A stretch of DNA of 64,000 nt from an uncultured Armatimonadota bacterium (GTDB taxonomy: Bacteria > Armatimonadota > Fimbriimonadia > Fimbriimonadales > Fimbriimonadaceae), in assembly GCA_903927025.1 (NCBI GenBank), contig CAIYLG010000008.1, positions 106,116-170,115 on the forward strand, given 5' to 3'. The position numbers were made by a program, and so were the translations under genes. The notes beneath the pieces were generated by a model that saw only the letters and a list, made by a program, of their open reading frames with translations, was not told where the DNA came from and searched no databases. This document shows positions 1 to 8,714 of this stretch, one piece after another. Every line of letters begins with the position of its first letter. The stretch's first letter is position 1.

Positions 1-886
1 CCATAGGCTCGTCAAACGGGGAGAACGCAGCCGGCTCTTCAGCAACGGGAGGCGCGTCGTCCGCAAACGGATTGTAGGCCTGGAAGTTGGAAGTTGCGCC
101 GATATCCCCGAATGGATCCTGAAGCGCTACTTCTGCAGCCCAATCAGGAATGATGCACTTGGTGCACTTCATCACTTCGGCTTCTTCGATGCTCACCGAG
201 AAGGAGTCGGCGATCGCCTTTGTGAACAGCTCGCCACCCACTGGAACTTGTCTTGGCATCAGGAGCCTGTCGCCGTGATAGATGTTGATAGAAGTCGTCT
301 TGTGACCAATATCCACGATGCAGCTGGTTTTGCCGCCAAGGATATCGTCGTAGCTCTTGTGAATGGAGCGAGCGAGGCTCAGCGGCTCCACATCAATCGC
401 AGAAGTCGTTCGGCCAGCCTTCTTGATGCATGCCAGCACGGTATCAATCGCGCTCTGAGGCGAAATCGCCATCACGACATCCATGTTCGGCGAGTTGGGG
501 TCATCCCCGCCCAGCGGCTTATAGTCGCTGAGAATTGTGCTCTCCGCAAACGGAATGTTCCGGTTGATTTCCCACTGCATGTGATCCTTGAGTTCCGTCG
601 GATTCATTTTCGGAACTTCAAGCGTTCGCACAAGCACGCTGGCCTGACCGGCGATGGAAACAACCACCGACGAGCCTGAGGCTCCGCTTGAGGAAATAAC
701 CTGCTTGAGGGCAGACCCTACGGCATCGCTGTTGTAAACACCCGTGTGATCCACCGCACCTTCCGGCGTGGCGATGATCCCGAGTGCGGTTACAACCGGC
801 TCTTTGCCTTGGGAACGGATTTCACAAATCTTAATCGATTGACTGCCGATATCAACGCCGAGCACGCTACTTAGCTTTTTGGCCAT
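1..886 (-). CDS. pilM: Type IV pilus assembly protein PilM, partial (runs off the left edge)
   Basis: Actin-like ATPase that links the cytoplasmic pilus motor to PilN/PilO at the inner membrane. About 295 N-terminal residues are present. The start reads MAKKLSSVLGVDIGSQSIK, whose VDIGSQSIK is the phosphate-1 loop of the FtsA/PilM fold. Further on, VRTLEVPKMNPTELKDHMQW and INRNIPF are typical of PilM, and SCIVDIGHKTTSINI is the second phosphate loop. The ATG at 884-886 follows an AGGA-type ribosome site and a good promoter. Near residue 245 the reading frame enters a Pro/Glu/Asp-rich stretch that begins after a Cys-Thr-Lys-Cys pair; this looks like an insertion compared with typical PilM (about 350 aa). 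The C-terminus and any pilN/pilO lie outside the window. Confidence 0.93.
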   Translation of the reverse strand, partial: MAKKLSSVLGVDIGSQSIKICEIRSQGKEPVVTALGIIATPEGAVDHTGVYNSDAVGSALKQVISSSGASGSSVVVSIAGQASVLVRTLEVPKMNPTELKDHMQWEINRNIPFAESTILSDYKPLGGDDPNSPNMDVVMAISPQSAIDTVLACIKKAGRTTSAIDVEPLSLARSIHKSYDDILGGKTSCIVDIGHKTTSINIYHGDRLLMPRQVPVGGELFTKAIADSFSVSIEEAEVMKCTKCIIPDWAAEVALQDPFGDIGATSNFQAYNPFADDAPPVAEEPAAFSPFDEPM

Positions 887-916
887 CAGGTAACTATCCT
901 TTCCCTTCCCATCCTG

Positions 917-953
917 GGACCCCATCATATCATTGGGCTCCAGATACTGTCAA
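917..953 (-). promoter_or_regulatory. Sigma-70 promoter of pilM
   Basis: On the minus strand a perfect -35 TTGACA (948-953) is followed by an 18-nt spacer and a -10 TATGAT (924-929). Transcription should start near 917, about 31 nt before the pilM ATG. This is the best consensus promoter seen in the window and suggests that pilM is transcribed separately from the upstream pilB-to-propeller run. Confidence 0.8.
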
Positions 954-1350
954 CACACAGGAGGCCCTGCGTGACACCCTGAAATGACGTATCTAGTCGC
1001 CATTTCAGTTCACCACCAATTCCCCTTACGGACAGTAACTGAACCCAATCACTGCTGAAAGACCAACCTTGCCTGAAAAGGAGCCGCAAAGGGCTCCAAA
1101 TGGCATTGTTGGCAACATCTGCCAGCACGCGCGAAGAGTCTACGCCATAACGGTTCCCTGATGTTTGACTCAGGGACATAAGCCCGCAAGTTCCCAGCAA
1201 GAATTCGGAATTGTAAATTGATTCATAGCCAGGAAACCAATAGGATTACTGGGATACATGCCCGATGGGTTGAGCTCATTGAGGGTGGCAGTGCCAATCG
1301 TGTTTCAGGATGAGGAATTAAAATCGATAACTCAATATGTCAGCACGAAT
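954..1350. other. Intergenic stretch without a recognisable gene
   Basis: About 400 bases between the pilM promoter and the palindromic repeats. A 91-codon minus-strand frame at 925-1200 overlaps the pilM promoter, resembles no family I know and has no clear ribosome site, so it is not called. A short imperfect inverted repeat (TGAAATG and CATTTCA arms around 980-1010) is the only structure noted. Confidence 0.5.
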
Positions 1351-1628
1351 CCGGGGAGTGCGCGCTACAGCACGCCTGCGGCCTTGACTTCTAGTCAAGG
1401 TCCTTATGCCAAGAACCCTCAGGCTTGCCAACCGCCCCTGTGCTGAAGCCCAGGGGCAGGCGTGCTGAAAGCCCGCGCTCCTTTAGCGAGCACCTATCCG
1501 GGGAGTGCGGGCTTCAGCACGCTTGCGGCCTGGACTTTCAGCCCAGGTCCCTGTGCCATGAACGTTCAGCCTTGCCAACCAACCCTGTGCTGAAACTCGG
1601 GGTGCAGACGTGCTGAAGCCCGTACTCC
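1351..1628. repeat. Two tandem copies of a 147-bp palindromic repeat
   Basis: Unit 1 starts at 1351 and unit 2 at 1498, giving a period of 147 bp. Each unit is itself a long inverted repeat. In unit 2 the outer arm GGAGTGCGGGCTTCAGCACG (1502-1521) pairs with 1609-1628 with a single mismatch. In unit 1 the arms are about 1355-1374 and 1461-1481. Inside each unit sits a smaller hairpin of the CCTGG...CCAGG type. The two copies differ by scattered substitutions that often keep the pairing. No coding frame is convincing. It could be a genome-wide palindromic repeat family or a structured RNA element. Confidence 0.8.
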
Positions 1629-1644
1629 TTTACATGCCACAAGC

Positions 1645-1681
1645 AAAAAAGCCGCAACCAGCCGTTGAAGCTGGTTGCGGC
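1645..1681 (-). terminator. Rho-independent terminator of the pilus operon
   Basis: On the minus strand a perfect 12-bp stem, GCCGCAACCAGC paired with GCTGGTTGCGGC (1651-1662 with 1670-1681), is followed by a run of six T (complement of 1645-1650). It lies about 20 nt after the stop codon of the 2329-residue protein and ends the long minus-strand transcription unit. Confidence 0.9.
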
Positions 1682-1701
1682 GTGGAGGGGATTAGCCTTC
1701 C

Positions 1702-4700
1702 CTACTGCTGAATCGGGACTGGGCTCCACTGGGGCGAGATCGTCTCGAAGAACACGTTGGGGGTACCGGCTCGAGAGCTGCTCCAGAAGAGCCAGATCAG
1801 CGGCGGCCTTCTTGAGGAGGCCGCGAGGAAGGAGTAGGGGTCAAGGAACGCCGTCAGGTCGGACTCCGTGACGGTGCCGTCGATCGGGATCTGCACTTCA
1901 GACGACTCGCTGACAAGACCAACCTTCAGCGTCACGTTCACGAAGGTGGTTGTGTTGTCCTCCTTGAGCGCCGTGTACCGAACGTTGATGGTGTTGTCTT
2001 CGTCGAGGCCGGTGAAGTAGATCCTTCCATTGGCCGGATCCAGTTCGTAGGCGCTGTTGGCGCGAGTGGATCCACTGAGAATCAAGTTAACCGGGTTGCC
2101 CAAGTTGTCCGTTGCGATTCTCGCTGGGAGCTGGATACCGAACCGAGCGGTGGTGATGTACGGCCGACCAGGAGTGCTTGGGCTGTCTGCACCACGGTTG
2201 TAGGTGAATACCAGCCTGTCGTTGGTGATGTCGTCTCCCAGCACTGCAAACGCGCCGCTTGGTCGATGCCAAGGAGCTGCGTTGCTGATCTGGCGGTGAT
2301 CGTACATCACAGTCGCCTTGGCGTATCCTGCGCCGCCACCAGCAGAGACTCGAAGGAATCTCGGAGTGTAGGTCAGCAAGATCTGCGCACTGGAGCTAGG
2401 AGTCGTCGTTGCGAACCTCACCGTTCCCAGCGTGGTGTCAAAGTAAACCTTGCCGCCCAGCAGAGTCTGGAAGCTGATGATGCCTGTCTGGCGATCATAA
2501 GTCTCAGATCCGGCCACTAGGAGCGAGGTGGTGACGCCGTTGAGGGTCTGCGCAAGCACGATCTGCTTCGCTGGATCCCATTGCATACCGAGCGCACGGT
2601 ATTCGCCGGATTGTCCGGAGGCAACCAAGATCTCATTGTCCTGCTCGGCAAAGTCCACAAATGCGCTTTGGTCGCTAGCGGGATTGTCGATCGACAGTCC
2701 ATTTGCATCCACCACCGCAAAGTTCGAGGAGGACAGCTTCATGTGTCCCAGATAAACCTCTGGGTTGGCATGACCTTCAACCTGACCGGTGAACGTGAGG
2801 TCCACCACACTATCGCCCGGCTTGAAGATGTTGCCCACGCCGTTGTAGACGCGGCCACTCGCAGACACTCCGGTCACAGACTGGAATCCATTGCCGAATG
2901 GCAGCGCAACCGAAGGGCCGAACTTGGTTCCATCGAAGTACGAGTAGTACACATTGGACGTGCCTGCCGCAGTCGCCGGATAGAACACCAGCGCTCCGGA
3001 AGCTGTCTGGACCACCGCTGGCTTGCCCTTCACGCTCTGCGTGTCGGTCAACAGTCCAATCGGCTGGGGCGGCGTTCCAACGGTTCCACCGCTACTCGGC
3101 GTCACCTTTGTGATGAAGATCGCCGATTCGCCGATGCGACCACCAGAAACGCTCTTCTGAGCCGATCCGGTGAACACCATGAACATGTCGGAGAAGTAGG
3201 AAGACGCGGCGAACGGATTGGTGAGACCACCAGTCGGGAACGCTGGGTTGCCGAACTTCACTGTCGAACCGATTACGGATTCTCCGGTCTGGCTGCTGAA
3301 CAGAACGTCCGGTGCCTGAGTGGGGTATCCCGCCGCGCCCTGGTTGAACCACTGCGTGTTGGATCCTGGCAGGAAGTTGTTCAAGTCCGAGATCGGCGAG
3401 AACGGATCAGCGCTGCCCGTCACTCCGAAGCTGCCAAACTTAGCTCCGTTGTTGAGGTTGCCGAAGTACAGGCGGTACGAACCGAGGTCCGTTGTCAACG
3501 CTGGAGCCGTTGGGGTCCAGTTTGGACGATCCGACGAGAACGCGACGATCAGGCCGCCATTTGGATCTCTTACCATCGCCGGCTGAATGTTGCTATAAGA
3601 CAGCGGGTTCGCCGCGGAGGCAGGAGCCAGATTGTCCAGCATCGATGCGGTGTAAGGCGTAGGCGATGTGGTCAGCTGCGATTCTCGAATGTTGAAGTTC
3701 AATGTGAACGTTGGGTCGGAATAGGTTTCCGGTGCACCGTTGAACATCGACCAGATCTCCGAGTTGTTCGCATCCTCAAAGACGCGCATGATCTGAGAGT
3801 ACGGGCCCACCGGCATACCGATGGGTATCGAAACACCCACCCGAGGAGCAACCGGCGGATAAAGAAGCGTACCGGCGCCGCCCGCGCCTTGAGTCTTGTT
3901 GAGAACGTCTGGCAACGGAATGCTGGTACCAGAAGGAATAAATGTTCCCGTGGTTCCCAGGTTCGCATTCGCACGACGTACCATGTTGGCGGTGAGCTGA
4001 GGAGGAGACACGTCCGTGACTCGGCCCTTCTGGAACGCAACCTGTTGGCCGATAGGCGCAACCGGTGCGAACGTGGTGTCGATGTCGCTCCAGAGGTCCA
4101 GGAATCCGTCCAGATACCCAAGCGTATCGTTGGACGCGGAGTAGATGCCCCACGGCGTTGGGTTCGCGTTGATCGTCGGCGGATTGCCGTACGGCAACTG
4201 AGATCCCTTCGCGACTCGAACGTTGAGCAAATTGACGTTTCCTTGGTTCAGCACCGTGAACGGCTGGAAGAGTCCTGAGTAGTTGCCAGCCCATGGCTCG
4301 AAGATTCCGGCGCCGTTGCTGGCTCCAGTTGGGTCATAGGCCTGGGTTCCCGTTGCCTTGCCTGGGCGAAGCGGCGAGTAGCCGGTTCCCTCTGCAAGCG
4401 TTCCAAGATTGACCGTCGGCGTTGAAACCGATATCTTCTCGTCGACATCAACCGAAGTCATCAGGTTGAAGCCTCGATACGCTTCCTGAGGAGTGCCGTC
4501 CAACAGTCCGTTGCCGTTGCTGTCCACAAAGGCTCGGACACGGCCGAAGTAGCCTTGAGGAAGCAGCGAGCCAGCCGAGTTCGGCACCAGGGCACCACCG
4601 AGAGATACTTGACCGTTGGTATTTGCTGGCTGGAACTTCGGCACGTTGATTGTCATGTTGAACAGCGTCGGCTGGAACACTCGAGTTGTCGGCGAGTCTC

Positions 4701-7700
4701 CTAGCTGCATCTGTCTCAGCTGACCGGTTCCCGGATCCTTAACCATCGGCGGGATCAGGCTGACCGGATTGAACCGTGGATTGGCCGGAGTTCCGTTCGG
4801 ATCCTTGACAACCTGAATCTGGGTCGTTTGGATGTCCGGATAGTCAAGGCTGGTATTCGGATAGTTATCCGGATAGTCCTCGAAATTCGCATAGTAAAGC
4901 GGGTTCAACGGCTTATAAATCGCCTGTCTGCCACCCTGCCAGGCAAGGTTCTTGACATCGACGCGCACCTCGCCGAGACCGGTGCCATCCGGCACCATCA
5001 AACCCATCATGCTGCGGTCAATGACGTAGACCGGGGCGATGATTGAGGTTCCGTGATTAGCGATACCTGCCGAGGTTCCCAACAGCTGTGTGACCTTGCT
5101 CGGCTCTGCCAAAAGACCGGCGTTAATCGCGGGACTTCCGTTGACCAGGTTCTCTGGGTTGGAAGGCGAGTTGGACAGTCCGATCGACAGAATGTCCGTT
5201 CCAGGCAATCCGTTGTTGGACGGGTCAGGCATCGACAGCGCAATCGGGTTGGCCACGTAGTACGGCTGTCTTGCGTTGCCATTACGCTGATTCTGAGCGA
5301 CGGTCTGCTGGGCACCAAAGGTGTTTAGCGAACTGGTTGATAGAGACACTGTGATCGTTCCCGATCCAGGCGGCAGCGACTGGTTGCCGCCCGACTGAAA
5401 TGGGAAGGCCAAAACTGCATAGCCATCCAGCAGCGTCTGGTTTGCCGTGATTGGGTCAGTGAACAGAGGCGGGTTGGTGCTGTGGTTCACATCCGTGAAC
5501 TGCCGCGCCTCGACCGAGATCGACCGAATCGTCTTTCCGCCGGAACTGAAACTGACGTTGACGATGGGAGGAGGCACCGGATTGCCCTTTGTATCCGTCG
5601 TCGCAAACGGGAAGTCGTGCACGAGCAGGTAAACAGTCTCACCCCATTCGAAAGCCAAAGGCTTTCTAACGAATTTATACGTGGGACTGAGAGCCTGCAG
5701 GTACGTTAGGTTTTGCCCAGTCGGCAACCTCAAAAGGTTGTAGCCCGCTTGAGTGACGAGGTCGACCTGCGTCAACCTCCAAGCGTCGCCTGCAGGGTTG
5801 TTTTCAGAAATGCCCTCACTACCGGGGGCGTTGCCGAGGCTGCCGCTTCCCGCCGTGTTGCTGAAAGCATAGAGGAAGCCACCCTGATCCGCACCGTACA
5901 TCCAGTTATTGGAAATCGCCATGTTGGCGACCACCGGCCCAGGAAGGTTCGTTCGGAACCAAGCTTGACGTGTCCCATCGAGGTTTGAGGTGAGAGGATC
6001 CGCGAACAGAGCTTCGAACCGATTGTCAGGAGTTGGAATCGTGATGACTGGCGAAAGTCCGAGGGCGCCACTGGTCTGATAGACCTGCATTTTTGTAAAC
6101 GAGATGCCAGCCTGGCTGCCCACGTTGAGTTCGTTAGTCGGATTCCACGGGATCGGGGTTGCCGTCGAGCTGCTTGCAAAGGCTCCTGTGACCGCATCAA
6201 AGCAGTAAACATATCCGTTCTGATTGAGAACGTAAACGAAGCCGTCAGCGTTGGTGTACGTCGCATTGACCTTATCCTGCTCGACCACCGCAGGGCTGGA
6301 CGTGAAGGACAAAGTCGGAACCGCTAAAGTCGCTAGGGTAATGGCATCGGTGATGTTTCCACCAGCATAGGTCCAGAACGGGCCGGATGCGGTGGAGGCG
6401 TTGTTCACCTTCATGCAATAGAACACACCATTGGAGTCATCGGCAGTGTTCTGGTTGGTTCCGAAGTACAGGTAGGCACTGCCGTTGAACTCGGCATAGA
6501 CCGGAGTCATTGTGATGGCACCGATCGTCTGGCTGTTCTTAGCCGGGTACTGCCAAATTTCGTTGGTAGTGTGCGCTCCCGCATTTCCAATCGCGTTCAG
6601 AGCGTACATTCGCCCATTGACGGAAGGAGCGTAAATTGTTGGAATGTTTCCTGGAGCCCCGTAGGCCACGGATCCTTGGAACGGGCCGAGGTTGCCGTTG
6701 GCGCCTGGCGACGCCGGATAGGTCCAGACTCGCTTGGTCGTTCCAATTCCAGTGCTCATCACCGGCGCGGCAGCGTTACCATCCATGTCGATGCAGTACA
6801 CGCGACCGTTCGTGCTTCCAATGTAGAGATAGCTGTTCGGATTTCCGCTTGAGTCCGCTGGAATACCAGGCGTCTGAACGACCACACCCGAGCTAAAGCC
6901 GAACCCAGTCGGCATTTCCGAGCTAGCGTCTGCAACCGCGTTCGGGTCGGTGTCGGTAGCGCCTAGGGTGCTTGGATAGCTCCAATATTCTGTCGTCGTC
7001 CCGTCGGCGTTGCCAGCGGAGTCGAGGCAGTGAATCACACCGTTCTCGTCTGCCACAACCACGACCTGGGTGAATACATCCTTTCCGAGGGTGTGGTTAT
7101 AGACCCAGCAGTTTGCCATCACCGGCGTTGAAGTAATCGCCTGGTTCTGCTCACCAACGAAGATCACCTCGTCCGCGTAAACCTTCTTGCCTACATCGTT
7201 ACCGGTGACCGCATTGTACGAGACGTTGGTGACCATCACAGACAGAGGCGAAGTCGTCTGAGTGTTGGAGAATCGTCGGTCTCCAATCTTGACCCAACCG
7301 CCAGCAACAGTCTGGTCAACGAAATACGGATGTTGCACGCCATTCTCGGTGATCACATACTGCACTCCCGCTCCATAGGTGTGGGTCGCGTCATTGCCTG
7401 GAACGTAGGCGTAAATTTGGTACGTGCCGGTATTGAGCAAGGGCGGCGCGTAGGTGACGGCATCCGTAAATCCGTAGACGAACGTGGTTGGATCCTGAGC
7501 ACCTGGAGTGCCAAGAACGTCGTACTCCGCCGTGTTCGTACCCTTCTTGGGCAGAGTTGGATCCGTGACCCATGTGTTGTTCGGGCTGGAATTTGAAAGG
7601 GATACATCCCAGACAACAGCATTCGCCGAACTCTCTGTGGGCGAGTAGTTCCACGTTGGAGTCGGGCTCGCGTTTGGATAGGAGCTAACGACCCCAGTAA

Positions 7701-8691
7701 TTAGAGTCGTGAAGGCGCTTCGCGATCCACTCGCTGCGACCACTCCTCCAGAAGAGAACTGATTGAGGGCAGCGACAACTCGGGGGCTGTCGATGGTATT
7801 CACCGTTCCATCTGGATTGACGAGCCGAGACGAAACTGGGCTCGCGTTGTAGAAGCCGTTCGTCGGCACGCACATTGCGGCGTCGGCATACACCAGCTGG
7901 GAAGTTTTGCCTGTGGAACCGTAAGGAATGGTGTTGTACAGCGTGATCTTAATTGGATTGATCCCGTCGTACGGATACACCATGTTGGTCGAGAAACCAC
8001 CATTTCCTAGGCGAATGAACCCGCCACCAGAGGCGTAGGTATCGATCGTCTCAAAGACGGTCGATCCTGCTGAGGTACTGATCGAGTAGGTGAAGTATCG
8101 TTGTGGATACTGGGTCGCTGGGTTGGCTGACTGATTAACCTGGGGACCAACCGGTACCCAGACATATAGAGCATAGAGATTAGGCCCCGTAGTCGGAGTG
8201 AACGTCCAAGTTGCCGATGCCGTTGCCTTTGTGGCAGGGGTCTCGTTTGGAAAAAACTGGGGGTTATCCATCGGAACAGTCGTCGACGTAAGATACGCCG
8301 GTGCTCGCTCGCTGGAATTTGTGTTCGAAACTGGTTCTAAGTACGGCTCTGCCGCATCCTGGTTGTTCTGATTCAGTGCGAACGGATCAGCGTTCCAAGT
8401 AGCACCGGAAAACGAAAACGTCCCTATCGTGTTTACGGGATAGGCGGGATACACCGAAGGGTCATCGGTGTTGTCAACGAGGAGGCTATTCACGTACTTG
8501 CTGTCCGGGCTGTTCGGCGTGAACCAGTTCAGGTAGGTGAACCCTGGGCCAGCGTCCGCGTTATAGCCGGTTCGGCTGGAGTACCCCTTGAGGGCGGGCC
8601 AGTCGTCAACCTGCGCGCTCGCGACGCTGCTGATCAGCATCGTTCCTGCAAGCGCCAGTAGGGGGAGCAGAATGCTCTTTCTGGTTGCCAT
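1702..8691 (-). CDS. Giant secreted beta-propeller protein with golvesin-like domains, candidate pilus-tip protein (PilY1 analogue)
   Basis: About 2329 residues, exported by a clear Sec signal peptide (MATRKSILLPLLALAG..., cleavage after ASA). Two domains near residues 120-290 and 390-500 look like the golvesin C-terminal/xanthan-lyase carbohydrate-binding type, each ending in a YADAAMCV/YADEVIFV strand. A PQQ-like beta-propeller follows at about 520-960, with blades such as YIGSTNGRVYCIDMDGN, YAPSVNGRMYALN and YVLNQNGYVYCFD. An EF-hand-like calcium loop DSNGNGLLD lies near residue 1385. The C-terminal part is beta-rich with no family I recognise. I chose the ATG at 8691 because GGTGAG precedes it and the signal peptide begins there; an ATG at 8718 that overlaps the upstream stop would add nine residues. 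It is the last gene of the pilus operon. The tip-adhesin role is inferred from synteny with pilVWX-pilY1. Confidence 0.85.
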   Translation of the reverse strand: MATRKSILLPLLALAGTMLISSVASAQVDDWPALKGYSSRTGYNADAGPGFTYLNWFTPNSPDSKYVNSLLVDNTDDPSVYPAYPVNTIGTFSFSGATWNADPFALNQNNQDAAEPYLEPVSNTNSSERAPAYLTSTTVPMDNPQFFPNETPATKATASATWTFTPTTGPNLYALYVWVPVGPQVNQSANPATQYPQRYFTYSISTSAGSTVFETIDTYASGGGFIRLGNGGFSTNMVYPYDGINPIKITLYNTIPYGSTGKTSQLVYADAAMCVPTNGFYNASPVSSRLVNPDGTVNTIDSPRVVAALNQFSSGGVVAASGSRSAFTTLITGVVSSYPNASPTPTWNYSPTESSANAVVWDVSLSNSSPNNTWVTDPTLPKKGTNTAEYDVLGTPGAQDPTTFVYGFTDAVTYAPPLLNTGTYQIYAYVPGNDATHTYGAGVQYVITENGVQHPYFVDQTVAGGWVKIGDRRFSNTQTTSPLSVMVTNVSYNAVTGNDVGKKVYADEVIFVGEQNQAITSTPVMANCWVYNHTLGKDVFTQVVVVADENGVIHCLDSAGNADGTTTEYWSYPSTLGATDTDPNAVADASSEMPTGFGFSSGVVVQTPGIPADSSGNPNSYLYIGSTNGRVYCIDMDGNAAAPVMSTGIGTTKRVWTYPASPGANGNLGPFQGSVAYGAPGNIPTIYAPSVNGRMYALNAIGNAGAHTTNEIWQYPAKNSQTIGAITMTPVYAEFNGSAYLYFGTNQNTADDSNGVFYCMKVNNASTASGPFWTYAGGNITDAITLATLAVPTLSFTSSPAVVEQDKVNATYTNADGFVYVLNQNGYVYCFDAVTGAFASSSTATPIPWNPTNELNVGSQAGISFTKMQVYQTSGALGLSPVITIPTPDNRFEALFADPLTSNLDGTRQAWFRTNLPGPVVANMAISNNWMYGADQGGFLYAFSNTAGSGSLGNAPGSEGISENNPAGDAWRLTQVDLVTQAGYNLLRLPTGQNLTYLQALSPTYKFVRKPLAFEWGETVYLLVHDFPFATTDTKGNPVPPPIVNVSFSSGGKTIRSISVEARQFTDVNHSTNPPLFTDPITANQTLLDGYAVLAFPFQSGGNQSLPPGSGTITVSLSTSSLNTFGAQQTVAQNQRNGNARQPYYVANPIALSMPDPSNNGLPGTDILSIGLSNSPSNPENLVNGSPAINAGLLAEPSKVTQLLGTSAGIANHGTSIIAPVYVIDRSMMGLMVPDGTGLGEVRVDVKNLAWQGGRQAIYKPLNPLYYANFEDYPDNYPNTSLDYPDIQTTQIQVVKDPNGTPANPRFNPVSLIPPMVKDPGTGQLRQMQLGDSPTTRVFQPTLFNMTINVPKFQPANTNGQVSLGGALVPNSAGSLLPQGYFGRVRAFVDSNGNGLLDGTPQEAYRGFNLMTSVDVDEKISVSTPTVNLGTLAEGTGYSPLRPGKATGTQAYDPTGASNGAGIFEPWAGNYSGLFQPFTVLNQGNVNLLNVRVAKGSQLPYGNPPTINANPTPWGIYSASNDTLGYLDGFLDLWSDIDTTFAPVAPIGQQVAFQKGRVTDVSPPQLTANMVRRANANLGTTGTFIPSGTSIPLPDVLNKTQGAGGAGTLLYPPVAPRVGVSIPIGMPVGPYSQIMRVFEDANNSEIWSMFNGAPETYSDPTFTLNFNIRESQLTTSPTPYTASMLDNLAPASAANPLSYSNIQPAMVRDPNGGLIVAFSSDRPNWTPTAPALTTDLGSYRLYFGNLNNGAKFGSFGVTGSADPFSPISDLNNFLPGSNTQWFNQGAAGYPTQAPDVLFSSQTGESVIGSTVKFGNPAFPTGGLTNPFAASSYFSDMFMVFTGSAQKSVSGGRIGESAIFITKVTPSSGGTVGTPPQPIGLLTDTQSVKGKPAVVQTASGALVFYPATAAGTSNVYYSYFDGTKFGPSVALPFGNGFQSVTGVSASGRVYNGVGNIFKPGDSVVDLTFTGQVEGHANPEVYLGHMKLSSSNFAVVDANGLSIDNPASDQSAFVDFAEQDNEILVASGQSGEYRALGMQWDPAKQIVLAQTLNGVTTSLLVAGSETYDRQTGIISFQTLLGGKVYFDTTLGTVRFATTTPSSSAQILLTYTPRFLRVSAGGGAGYAKATVMYDHRQISNAAPWHRPSGAFAVLGDDITNDRLVFTYNRGADSPSTPGRPYITTARFGIQLPARIATDNLGNPVNLILSGSTRANSAYELDPANGRIYFTGLDEDNTINVRYTALKEDNTTTFVNVTLKVGLVSESSEVQIPIDGTVTESDLTAFLDPYSFLAASSRRPPLIWLFWSSSRAGTPNVFFETISPQWSPVPIQQ

Positions 8692-8714
8692 AGATCTCAC
8701 CAAAATGTTTTCTT

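Noticed and set aside
925..1200. A 91-codon minus-strand frame upstream of pilM
   Set aside because: No recognisable family and no clear ribosome site, and it overlaps the pilM promoter. It cannot be supported.
2581..4278. A 565-codon plus-strand frame antisense to the giant propeller gene
   Set aside because: Arg/His-rich, with no family resemblance. It is the typical antisense shadow of a GC-rich coding strand; the minus-strand protein has a signal peptide and clear domains.
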